From: Batkoa obscura
Taxonomy: Eukaryota > Entomophthoromycota > Entomophthoromycetes > Entomophthorales > Batkoaceae
Assembly (NCBI GenBank): GCA_030770535.1
Contig: JASVEC010000021.1
Location: forward strand, 10,001-74,000
DNA length: 64,000 bases
Reading direction: 5' to 3'
The position numbers and the translations under genes were made by a program. Under the pieces are notes generated by a model that was given only the letters and a program-made list of their open reading frames with translations, searched no databases and had not been told where the DNA came from. Below, in pieces: positions 53,954 through 64,000 of the stretch; position 1 is the stretch's first letter, and every line of letters begins with the position of its first letter.

Positions 53954-54039
53954 CTGAAAGGACACAGATGCTATTAGCTGCAATAGCAACTATCTTTTAT
54001 GCCTAAAGGGAAAGTCATTTTGTAGTAAAGTCCTTTCAG
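53954..54039. repeat. Short element bounded by a 10 bp inverted repeat
   Basis: CTGAAAGGAC at 53954-53963 and its exact reverse complement GTCCTTTCAG at 54030-54039, both near an AGCTGCAAT motif. Could be a hairpin or a tiny mobile element; no second copy was seen in the window. Confidence 0.4.
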
Positions 54040-54457
54040 CTGCAATCTCATATCTTTATTGCTTTGGACTCAACCAAAAAAAGAATTAAAACCTAATGAC
54101 ATGCCTATTACATCTTTTCTTTACTGTTAAGTTAATATTTTTAAAAATCAATTATGTGATCATAGTATAATTTACTATATAAGATAGTATGAAACCACGG
54201 CTATCATATTTAGATATCAGACTGCCTTGGTTTTAAATAAAGCATTGTAGATAATTTCTATAAAAACTACTATCTAACTTTAACATTTATTTTTTATAAA
54301 GAAAATTTAAAACATTATAACTTATAAACTGTCTAAAGACGATTATACCACATACTATTATAAAAACTAAGTGTCATTGGATAAGTAAAAGTACAAGAAT
54401 AAACAACTACTTATATATCTACCTATTTAAATTTAAAGTTACATTCAGAATGCAATA

Positions 54458-54557
54458 TGGGGGTATTTTTTTTGGCTTCATTACTTTCCCATCTTTTAAG
54501 TGTTATTTGAGCGGAAAAATTATTAGTAAAATTCTTAAACACAGAAACGCATCCCCA
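54458..54557 (+). mobile_element. MITE copy 17
   Basis: Starts TGGGGGTATTTTTTTTGG and ends GCATCCCCA, flanked by TA on both sides. One of the best-preserved copies. Confidence 0.88.
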
Positions 54558-57485
54558 TATAGTATCCAATAATCCATTCTTTATTTGTTATTAGCTTTGA
54601 ATTTAATATAGGCATTTTTTATTTAAGAATTTAATATTTTTAGAACTTTTATTAAAGTGGATAAAATTCTTAAATAAGACATCCCTACATGCCCTTTACT
54701 GATACCGGAGTGTTTACTAGAATATCTTTTAAGTGATTGTTTGTAGCAATATAGTATTGAATATTTCGAATGAACCTTAATTCGTAATCAAGTGCATTAT
54801 GGTCACCTTTATCAACGATACTAGCTTCAGAATATGCCTTCAACTTGTTTTTCAACTTTATCTAGTGTTGCTAAAAATATAACTTCATTTCAATTTATCC
54901 ACTTTTTGAAGAGTTTAGAAAGTAAACTTTTAGCTTGAGTAATTTAAGTTCAATTTTATTATAGGATAGTCGTTTTTTTAAATGTCAATACTTTCATTGA
55001 CAAAATTGACTTAAGTTATGACATTTATAGTAGTGCTTTATTAAAGCAGTAGTATACTATCTCTCGATAGATTAGCTTTTAAATTATTATTTTTCTCAAA
55101 AGGTTGATAATTCGAGGTTGATAAAATCTCCAAACATTATTTCTATTATTTAAACGAGGATTTCAAAAAACTTTAAATTAAAATTGGTAAAGTAGGAAAA
55201 AGCAATTATCAAATTTATCTAGCTAATACCATTACTGTGTTTTTCGATTATTTTTAAAGAGAAAATATTTTGCTTTAGGTAATGATACGTTATTTTATAA
55301 AGTTACTAACAAAAATAATATAACTTAGAAAGTTTGATTTCTCATTTACTAGTGTTGATGCACCTTATTTTGAATAATTAATTGCAAAATTAGGTCCAAA
55401 TTGCTAATTAAGGTGTAGGTGGTAGCTTTTCTATTATGGTTTATAGTAACGCTATTGCCTCAAGTTCTAGATGACAGTTTTAAAGAATAAAACTCATAAG
55501 CCACCAAAATTATCAAATGAATCTATCTAAAATCTTGTTTATTACAAGTTACAAGTTTTTTATTAATTTCGAAAAAATAAAATAATGAAAAACAATGTAT
55601 TTTATTTTATTTTATTTTTTATTATTCAATGTAATTATGATAAAATTAAATTACAAATAATTTTAATCCAAAAATTTATTCTATCTTAGAGAGTACAGAT
55701 TTGTGGCTTAAACAATTAACTTCAATTAATTATACTCAATAAGGCTTCTTTATCTTAATTCCAACAATTGGAAACTATTAGCCAATAAAAGGTGGAATTA
55801 ATTAATAAGTTACTCCTACTGAATAGGTTGTCAAAATATCAAATCAAATGTAAATTCACCTTAGTGCACCTTCTTTTTATTAGATAAAACTTTATTCCCA
55901 ACTTATCTCAGTTAAAACTTGATCGGAATAAAACATCTGATTATACTTTTCGAAAATTGACAACAATTAAATACATTACGCATAAAATCTTAACAATATA
56001 TACGATAGTAACCCTTTTAAACATTATCCATGTCTTTACACTGTAGATTCACTCAAATTTATTAATTTTATTATAAATTATTGATTTGAAATATAAAGTT
56101 TTAGCATATTTAATAGGCAATTATTTTCTATTTATTTAATAAATTGGTAAGCTAGTTTCATTGGCTAATAGTTATTTGATTCTATTCTTAACCCTTGACT
56201 ATTTCTATTTTTAAATATCCTAATTTATACTTATTCTCTATTTAGCCAATCAAAGCACTGCCCTAAAGATAATATTAATTATTGCCCAAATTGATAATTT
56301 ATTAGTTAAAGTAACTTTTTAAATTTTTTTTATCCCATTTAGTAAGATCAGCCTATTTTTGTATTCCGACTAATAGATAAAATAAATAACCATTTTATGA
56401 ACCGAAATTAAAGTTTTATAAATTGAAGAGTGAAATAAACTCAGCCCAAAATTCGATGATGCTTCGTCTCACATAGTTTTACTTGTTATATAGTTATTAG
56501 TTTATATTATGATATGATTCAATGTCGTCGATATTTATTTTATAGGTAAGTCTAAAACTTAAATTAAAATCACAAGTTGCTTTAACTATTGGATATTCTC
56601 AATTAAGGAATAATCCTGTATGTAAAATTTAAGCCAATTAAAAGTTTTTTTATCAGCTTTAAATTTATTATGGCTAAGTAGTGATATTAGTTCATGTTTT
56701 AAAAAAAACTAATTAACCAATAATTTTGATAGAAATCATTACAATCTACCAATGATTTTTGGCTTTACTTTATGCTCACCTGAGTTATTAGACAACTAGC
56801 CAATCGATGTAGGCCATTACAAGCTTGACTTTCATGGTTTATGCAAAAAATGAAAGCTTTGCTTTGTGAAAATAAACCCAAAAAGGAAAAAGCTAGGCTA
56901 GAGCTCAAATTGAAATCTTTATTTTAACTGGGGTTAAAGCTAATTTCAGCAAATCCCCTCAATTTTCTCCAATTGTAAACCTTGTAAATTAATAAAAAAT
57001 AAGTACAGGCACCACTCTCTTTATCTTTTAAGCAATTTTACAATTTTATTAAACTTATTTAACATAAAACAAGTCAGCTTTGAACAAGATATTAACAAAA
57101 GACCTTTAATCAATACCCCTATTGTATCTCAGTTTATCTCAATTCAACACTTACTTTGTCCAATTAAACTATAAAGTTTTAAGTTTAGAGTAATTAACAT
57201 ACCTCAAAGACTTGGTCATTATTTTTCAAACGTACAGACGATCGATATTTAACTACTGTCACTTTAACAGTTTAATTTTATCACTATTTACATATTTGAT
57301 GAATCTTATCTAAGAGTTATAAAATCAGAGTATTATTTATTGAGCCCTTTCATTATCACAGCATAAAAACGCTATATTACTTATAGTTTATAAGTAATCG
57401 ATTTCTATAAGCACTACATTTATTTTATTTAAGGAATTTTCAGTTGTTGTTTCGATTTTAAACTATTTTGATATAAATTGTAAAT

Positions 57486-59340
57486 ATGGATCTTCCTCAC
57501 TGTTCACTTTTTATTGTTCAAGCAGGCCAATTACCTGCATATTTATCCTCATTAAATTCAAAGAATAAAATAAGCAAGCCCGACATCAAGCTCCCCACAC
57601 TATTACCCAAACCAACACAGCTAATCACCACAAATCCAAAAACCTTACCTCTAGAATCATTAGAAACTGCCCTTTTAACAATTCCAAATGTATATTTACT
57701 CCCTTGTGGCATTTCAACGATTTCCGATTTGAAAGAGAATTTAACTCAATCAAAGACATATATATTATTTCTTATCGATTTAGATGAGAATAACACACAT
57801 TGTAACTTTTGTTTAAACTCAACTCATAACAAAGAATGTTTAAGAGGATCTGCCCTTTTATCTCATCTTTATAACCATATAAAATCCACTGAATTACAAA
57901 ATGTTGTTCCTTTAGGTAAAGATAAAAATTTATAAGGATTAAAGCAAATGTTTAATTTATTTTTTAGTCATGTCAGCTGTTTGGTCGCCTCATAAAATTA
58001 AAGAGTCATTAGACCTTGGTGCCGTAGATTATTTTACAAAACCGATTTCTAAAAAAGCAGCACAATCTTTATGGATAAATGTTTTTCGATTCCATTCTCT
58101 CAAATATCCAACTTTAATAAAACGACTTCCCTCTTTTAACTTGGCTCCGGTAGGGCTATTTAAAAAGCCAGCATTATCCTTAGACAGTCATTTAGAGGGC
58201 GTGATAGTCGATTATTACACACCACAATCTTCTATTTTAAATAGAAATCCTCTTGATTATAGTAAATTTATAAGGTCATCTATTCGTTCCCAACAGTTGT
58301 TACGTCGTATAAAGAGAAAGAAGTTTAACCCATACCAACTTTCTGAGTCCGAATTGATAACCAGTTGTAAAATAATATTCGAAGACACTTTTCGTCAAAT
58401 AGGAGTTCCAATCATTCCTGGAAGGCTTGAAAAATTTATCCTTGTGACCAAGTCATCATACCTTGAAAATGATTATCACAATTTTTGTCATGCTGTAGAT
58501 GTACTTCAAGCCACCTACCTTTTCTTAACCTCTATGGGATTAAAGCACATATCTGACCCAAATGTTCCTTGCTCAATTCATTTACTTTCGACAAAGCACA
58601 TTACTGCTTTATTAGTAGCTGCCCTTGGACATGATGTTGGACATCCTGGGGTCAATAACTCCTTTTTAATTAAAACTGGAATCCCCTTAGCATCGATGTA
58701 TTCAAATGTAGCTGTATTAGAAAAGTTTCATGCTTTGGCTCTTGTAAATCTCATTCATTCACAAGATTGCCTCTTTTTCCCTGATCTTTTTTCTGATCTT
58801 TCTGAATTTTATTCATTGATATCAGATATTATTATAGCTACTGATATGGCTGCCCATTTTGATCATTTAAAAAGAATTCAAGACCTCGGAGAAAGGAGGA
58901 AATTTTCTGACTATAAAATCAATGAAAAGGATTCTTTGATTATTTTATCTGCGCTAATAAAATGTTCTGATCTCATTAATGTGACAAGGCCATTTGATAT
59001 TGCTAAAGACTGGACTCGATGCCTTACTGAAGAGCTCCATAAGCAATGTTGCATGGAGCTTGCACTTGGTATAGATCCACAACTCCCTTTAGATCAGCTA
59101 CGTGGACCACAAAATGCATCACAGGTGAGTTTTATACAGAATATGGCACTTCCTTTATTTGATTGTACTGCTGATTTATTATCCGAACTTTCTTTATTTC
59201 CCCAACAACTTCAATCTAATTTATCCCTTTGGAAGCACCTTGATTCCTCTGGATTAGAATCACCAAAATCTCTAGAAAATAGGCCTTCTTCCAGTTTGTC
59301 ACCTAGACAATCTCGAGTTACCTTGGTAGCCGGGATATAA
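57486..59340 (+). CDS. RegA-like protein: degenerate receiver domain fused to cyclic-nucleotide phosphodiesterase
   Basis: Exon 1 (57486-57915) and exon 2 (57968-59340), with a 52 bp intron, give 600 residues. Residues ~1-190 follow the receiver fold of response regulators: a hydrophobic first strand (CSLFIVQAG), TYILFLIDLDENN with a candidate phospho-acceptor Asp, VVPLVMSAVW with the conserved Ser, and LGAVDYFTKPIS with the conserved Lys. The acidic pair normally ending strand 1 is absent. Residues ~270-560 are a class I phosphodiesterase: LENDYHNFCHAVDVLQATY, the metal-binding HDVGHPGVNN, IIATDMAAHFDHL and ALIKCSDLINVTRPF. The same fusion is known from Dictyostelium RegA, where a phosphorelay activates cAMP hydrolysis. 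This gene probably couples a phosphorelay to cAMP, but direct phosphorylation is uncertain. Confidence 0.88.
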
Positions 59341-59895
59341 AGTAAAGCGACCAAGCTATGCAATTGGCGAATAGTTGATTGTGTCTATATAGATTAAGTT
59401 ATAATTTAAAAATAGTATTAACCAAAAATTGGTTCCATCTGGAACCATTTATCTCATTTCTAGTGTATTCAAATATCTTCTCGATCCTTATGTAATATTT
59501 CCTTTCCATCCGCTTTAAACATTCTAACAAAAGAACTATTTCATGCTATTTTTATTCAAAAAAGATATTTCACAAACTCATTAAAAAAAATCTAATAAAA
59601 AAAGTATATTACATTTTTGAACCTTTTAACTTAAGAAAACATTTAGGTATTAACAAGCTCATTATGAAACAGTTTTAATATCCTTTTAACTATTTATTTT
59701 TAAGCTATCATATTTCTATAATTAGCGAAAAGGATATAATTATTATATTGAAAGAAAAGTTAAAAATTTATTTGATAGAATCACAACTCATAACAAAATT
59801 TAATAACTTGGAATTTTATAGTTATTAGATACAAAAGATCTTGCAATATTAAATTATGACTAAAATCCAAGTTTTATTTACAATGTATTAAACAA
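59341..59895. other. Convergent spacer, nothing recognised
   Basis: Holds the 3' regions of the phosphodiesterase and CsbD-like genes. A TTGGTTCCATCTGGAACCA palindrome at about 59430 (arms TGGTTCCA and TGGAACCA) could be a terminator-like hairpin or protein site. Confidence 0.55.
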
Positions 59896-60195
59896 TTAAG
59901 AATTCATTTCCTTTTTAGCATCACCTTGTAATTTAGAAGCTTTACCTTCAGCTTGCATTTGCTCATTACCAATAGCTGATCCAACAGTATCTTTAACACT
60001 TCCTTTTACACTATCTTTAGAACCTTCAGCATAGCCTTTAGCTTGAGCAGCTTTATATTCAGCATCACCTTCAGCTCTTTGAGCAGCACCTTTAGATTCA
60101 AGAGAATGATTACCAAGAGCAGAACCTACATTTTCTTTAATGGATCCAATGGTAGAGTTATAGTTACCAGACATTTTTGATGGGCTTCCAGTCAT
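59896..60195 (-). CDS. CsbD-like stress protein (99 aa)
   Basis: A single-exon small hydrophilic protein with two CsbD-type repeats: STIGSIKENVGSALGNHSLESKGAAQRAEGDAEYKAA and KGSVKDTVGSAIGNEQMQAEGKASKLQGDAKKE. It is rich in Ala, Gly, Lys and Glu, like LEA proteins, and carries no signal or membrane segment. CsbD relatives are induced by general stress in bacteria and are common in fungi; the biochemical role is unknown. A good TATA box stands about 95 bp upstream, and the codons are unusually uniform (GCA/GCT, GGA/GGT), consistent with strong expression. Confidence 0.88.
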   Translation of the reverse strand: MTGSPSKMSGNYNSTIGSIKENVGSALGNHSLESKGAAQRAEGDAEYKAAQAKGYAEGSKDSVKGSVKDTVGSAIGNEQMQAEGKASKLQGDAKKEMNS

Positions 60196-60285
60196 TTTGA
60201 TTATTTAATTTGATATTTAATAATTAATTTGTTAGTTAATTTGTTTTTGTTTTGTTTTATAATTTATTTAATTTATAACAACTGG

Positions 60286-60294
60286 CTTTTATAC
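60286..60294 (-). promoter_or_regulatory. TATA box of the CsbD-like gene
   Basis: GTATAAAAG on the minus strand, about 95 bp before the start codon at 60195. It stands out from its AT-rich context by the following GCC. Confidence 0.5.
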
Positions 60295-60830
60295 TATTTT
60301 TTCATTATTTTTAAATGAAAATGATCTCATTTTTACCATTTGATTTACAAGTACAAGGATGTTAGCAAATTTTATGTAATAATTTTTCGACTTTTAACTT
60401 TTATCATTATTTTGTCATTTTCATTATCTTTGTTTTGTATCAATGTATTATCTAAAAATGACTATGTAACTAAAAATAATTAAAAACTTTAATGTTATGC
60501 ATAATATTAGTTTTCCTTTATGTAATAAAAGGCTGAACTTACTTTTAGAGTTAATATTAGTGATTGTAGTACTTTTTAGCTTTAAATTAGCTTTGATATT
60601 CAAAAAAGTCAGCTTTTTATTTAAGTATTTTGGATAAGGCTTTTTAAGATAAAAATCATTAAAATATAATATATTAATAAAATAAGACTCTAATATGGTG
60701 TGTTTAATAAACTGGTTAAAAGGTAAAATTTTATAAGAAGTCAAAACAGGAGAAAAATTGAGCCTCAGGTTTAGATGTTCATTCATAACTAGATACTATT
60801 TTATTTTAATGAGAGTGTCCATACTACATA

Positions 60831-60930
60831 TGAGGATGTATTTTTGTATTTAAGAATTTTACTGACAATTTTTCCACATAAATAGCGCTTAAAAAATAGA
60901 AAAATAATGAAACTAAAAAAAACAGCCCCA
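60831..60930 (-). mobile_element. MITE copy 18
   Basis: Starts TGAGGATGTATTTTTG and ends CAGCCCCA. Shares its right-flanking TA (60931-60932) with the next copy. Confidence 0.87.
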
Positions 60931-60932
60931 TA

Positions 60933-61036
60933 TGTGGAAATGTTTTTTTTGGCTTCATCACCTTTTTATTTTTCAAGTGCTATTTGAGCGGAAAAACTGT
61001 TAGTAAAATCGTTAAGCAAAAAAATACATTCACACG
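60933..61036 (+). mobile_element. MITE copy 19, adjoining copy 18
   Basis: Starts TGTGGAAATGTTTTTTTTGG and ends ACATTCACACG. Opposite in orientation to copy 18, with a single TA between them. Confidence 0.82.
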
Positions 61037-61232
61037 TAAATAAAACTATGCAACTAACATTTTATTAATAAAATACAAAATCATATTACTTATTAGATAT
61101 GGCATTTTTTTACTTTAAAAGCCGTAAATTTTTTCTTATTGTCTTCCAGCTTTTAAAATTATTAGCTACTTTTTGGGAACTCCATTATATAAAACAAAAA
61201 GTCTATTAGGAATTTTTGGAAAATCTAGCAAA

Positions 61233-61333
61233 TGGGAGTGTTTTTTTTGACTTCATTATTTTTTCCATTTTTTAAGCGCTATTTGAGTGGAAAATTTGTT
61301 GGTAAAATTCTTGAACATAAAAATACATCCCCA
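61233..61333 (+). mobile_element. MITE copy 20
   Basis: Starts TGGGAGTGTTTTTTTTGA and ends ACATCCCCA; the flanks are AA/AA as in copy 13. Confidence 0.83.
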
Positions 61334-62202
61334 AATAGTAGTAAAAAATTGGGAAACCTTAGGTTGAAAGTACAGTATAAGAATATGGGTAAGCTTAGAA
61401 GCCATTAAAATCAAGGAGAAAATTTTCCATTTTGCTCATTTTCTATCTAGTGTAAATTTTTGAAAAAGATTATAAATAAAAGGCTGGATAAAAAACATCT
61501 CAATATGAGTTATTTTAAAATTAAGCAAAAAAGCAAAAAAGCAAAAAAGAAATTATAATACTTAGCTTAGTACTTAATTTGCAATATTTGCTAAATATCT
61601 AAATTGGACAAAAATTGAACTAGATTTTTAAACCCATATATAATATTTAGATCTTAAAAGCATTAGGATTTCTTGATTATTATAATAAGTAGGCCTTTGT
61701 TAATCTTTTTGCTTATATGCCACTTTGAGTCTAAGAAGTTTATACTGAGTAAAATATGGAGCTAACTTACCTTTAATATTAATTTAGGAGCACTTTTAAT
61801 TCATTATTTTTGACCATTTCCTATAGCATAAATTAGTAAAAATTATAACTAAATGCCAAACCAAAGAAAACATTTTATATCAAGAATAAAAATATAGAAC
61901 ATAATATTTTAAAACTTAAATTTAATTAAATAAAATAGTTCAGTCTGGTTAAAAATAATTAATTTGAGATATAAATTATATAATTTTGTTTTTGTAATAG
62001 TAAGAGAGTGTAGTGTTTTAAAAAATAGAATCGAAATTAATCGGAAAAAAAATCAAAATCAGTTAATTTTTATTTGTTTACATAAGATATACAAAACAGA
62101 GATAAGCCATTTTAGAATTTAAATTAAGTTTCGAAATTAAATGAACAAATTTAACAATCAATATAAATAATTAAAATTATTCAGTATTTTTTTAATTTTA
62201 AA

Positions 62203-63667
62203 ATGTTCCGTTTATTTCAAAAGGTGGGTAATAGTCTATTCTTTTCCTCCAAACCTTCTGTCAAAACCTTCCCTTTTAATGACTTAATTTTACACACTGT
62301 CAAACTAAGTATAACCCTTTTATTAAACCTTTATGTGCCACTCTGTGTATTAAGCTTAATTTATATCTCATTAACCGGTGGTATAACGAATAACATGAAA
62401 TTAGTTATAAGTACCTACAATATAATAGAAATCTTATTTTACATTTACTGCACCATACTATACCATCAGTCAGACAATAACAAACACAGCTACAATATCA
62501 GTGAAGAGGATAGGAATAAATTAATAAGAGTATGGATTGAGGAAAAAAATTTAGATATAAATAACTTATTACGTTGGTTTAACCCAATAAATAAAGACTT
62601 GATCTCTGTTCAACAATGTCAAGAGTTCTTCGCTTGGTTATTTTATAACAATTATTTAGAAAAACTATCTGAAAAACAAAGTCAGAGTATTCAACAATTA
62701 ACAGAAAAAATTCAATTTTTATCTGGTATTTCTTTAAAGAAAGTGAATAGTGAGAAAGAGAAACGTCAAGCTATGAGACTAACTTTAGATAAATTAAATG
62801 TTTTATTTAAACCTTTATTAGTTTATTTGGTAATTTAATAATATAATATTTAATTCTATTGATGGTGTATTGATATTTATTTAGATTATATTCTTATTAC
62901 AATCAAGGATGAGCATCTTTCTATTATTAAATGGTTTTCAATACAATCACCACAACGAAAGCAAGTATTCTTATTATGTTTATGAGCCTATTAATCCAGA
63001 TAATACTAAAGACACTTTATTTTTTATCAATGGAATAGGACCAGGACTTTCTTATCTTAAGAAAATCTGTGAGTTAAAACAATCATATCCTAATCGAAAG
63101 ATTATAATGTTAGAATTGAAATATATAACAATTACACCAACAACTTATATTAACACAATTGAAGATACATTAAACTTTATGAATGTTATCTGTGAAAGAC
63201 ATAATATTCAAAAGATTTCATTAATAGGACATTCTTATGGTACTTTTATATGTTCTTGGTTAATGAAACATTGTAAAGAAAGAATAAGTAAATTAACATT
63301 AATTGATCCAGTATGTTTTTCTACTTGGGATTCTAATTTAACTCGAAATTTCATTTATAATAATCAGTTCAATTTAAAGTCCATTTTATGTGATTTAATT
63401 GTTTCTAAAGATTTATTCATCGCTAATACTATTGCTAGAAATTTTCTATGGGTAGAAAATTTATTGTTAATTGAGGACTTGGAAGATTTACAAGTCAATG
63501 TTTTTTTATCAGAGTTCGATTTTCTTATTGATAGTAGAAATGTGGAAAGCTATCTCAAGAAGAGTCCTCACTTTGGTAACAAATTAAAAGTTTCAATACT
63601 AAATGGGAATCATGGTATTTATCTTAGAAATCAAAAGTTTTTTAATACTGTTATGGCAGGCATTTAA
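62203..63667 (+). CDS. Membrane-anchored alpha/beta hydrolase
   Basis: Exon 1 (62203-62829) and exon 2 (62885-63667), with a 55 bp intron after VYL, give 469 residues. The N-terminal 90 residues have two membrane segments (around LHTVKLSITLLLNLYVPLCV and VISTYNIIEILFYIYC). A helical region then leads into an alpha/beta-hydrolase fold: FFINGIGPG (oxyanion strand), nucleophile elbow LIGHSYGTF with the catalytic Ser, ISKLTLIDPVCF, an acidic residue in VFLSEFDFLID, and the catalytic His in NGNHGIYL. It lacks motifs of a specific lipase or esterase group. It could act on lipids or esters at an internal membrane; the substrate is unknown. Confidence 0.85.
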
Positions 63668-64000
63668 ATAGTATATTGTTATACATTAATAATATGCTAA
63701 CGTATAAATAGTTGATGTCTTCGCTATGAAATTATGTATTAGAATATTGGCTAATAGGTTGATGGCTTATTTTTTAAATAATAATATATGACTAATAAAT
63801 TTAATATATATTAATATAATAGTTCATTTTTAAAAATTGTTTATTTTCACCATAAATAATCATATAAAAAATTGATTTATTTACTTTAGTCATCATCTTT
63901 AGGTTAATTATGAAGAATTTTGGTGGAAATGTCAAGGGAGAGTGGACAGATCCATATAGCAATCTAAACGCTATGGAAGAAAATGATTACATATAGACAT
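63668..64000 (+). other. Downstream region with a possible start of another gene
   Basis: AT-rich spacer. An ATG at 63910 opens MKNFGGNVKGEWTDPYSN and runs 28 codons to a stop near 63996. The composition looks more coding than its surroundings, so it may be the first exon of a gene that continues beyond the window. Confidence 0.3.

Larger units (their letters stand above)
52861..57485. other. 4.6 kb gene-free stretch
   Basis: The longest gap in the window. Two MITEs (listed) and one small inverted repeat lie in its first 1.7 kb. From about 55400 to 57400 the plus strand has noticeably more C than G, with many CCAATT, TCCC and ACCC patches and no open frame above ~60 codons. It may be a long leader or non-coding transcript of the downstream phosphodiesterase, or decayed sequence. 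No transposon ends found there. Confidence 0.55.
60295..62202. other. 2 kb gap with three MITEs
   Basis: Gene-free. A 112-codon hydrophobic frame at 60448-60786 (minus) has no recognisable motif and looks like chance in AT-rich DNA. A GCAAAAAA repeat run lies near 61525-61550. Confidence 0.6.

Noticed and set aside
54600-54690. Possible further MITE copy (TTTAAGAATTTAATATT, GACATCCCTACA)
   Set aside because: Only scattered words match; no pair of termini at the right distance.
60448-60786. 112-codon frame on minus
   Set aside because: Rich in Leu, Ile, Asn, Lys and Phe, as expected by chance in AT-rich DNA, with no motif and no sign of splicing.

Overview
The window is nuclear DNA of a very AT-rich eukaryote whose genes are split by many short introns (about 42 to 75 bp, GT...AG). 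The gene set points to a fungus: a Met30/SconB-type F-box WD40 protein, a HAL4/SAT4-like kinase, a GBD-FH3-FH1-FH2-DAD formin, Rok1, Tip41, a CsbD-like stress protein, Tom40 and Pex7. Low GC, dense miniature transposons and a RegA-like response-regulator/phosphodiesterase fusion suggest an early-diverging lineage, possibly Glomeromycotina or another Mucoromycota relative. That placement is inference. The cell has respiring mitochondria (Tom40, NAD-IDH, ETF-QO, Mtg2) and peroxisomes (Pex7).

Bases 1-6600 are a graveyard of plain DNA transposons nested in one another. A 2.9 kb element (2386-5293) carries a DDE-type transposase gene. A 463 bp non-autonomous element with TGTGAAAT ends sits inside that gene, flanked by a 5 bp target duplication. 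At least five further whole or partial copies of the 463 bp family lie around it, some of them cut by ~100 bp MITEs. The MITE ends (TGGGGATGT, TA target) resemble the ends of the 2.9 kb element, so its transposase family is the best candidate for moving them. Twenty MITE copies are scattered through the window, always outside coding exons.

Bases 7400-50700 are ordinary gene territory. On the minus strand are an unrecognised Pro/Gln-rich protein, a secreted cysteine-rich protein, a formin, a sulfite oxidase and a HAD phosphatase. The Met30-like gene follows on plus and Ctf18 on minus. ZNG1 (plus) and TYW3 (minus) converge, then come IDH (minus), ROK1 and GSK3 (plus), TOM40, a 36-residue secreted-peptide candidate and PEX7 (minus). 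MTG2 (plus) faces a HAL4-like kinase (minus). TIP41 (minus) and a RUN-coiled-coil-FYVE gene (plus) share a 105 bp divergent promoter.

Bases 50700-64000 hold ETF-QO (minus), a 4.6 kb gene-free stretch, the RegA-like phosphodiesterase (plus), a CsbD-like gene (minus), a 2 kb MITE-rich gap and a membrane-anchored alpha/beta hydrolase (plus). The neighbours do not form a pathway; each gene appears to be transcribed alone. No rRNA, tRNA or CRISPR was found.
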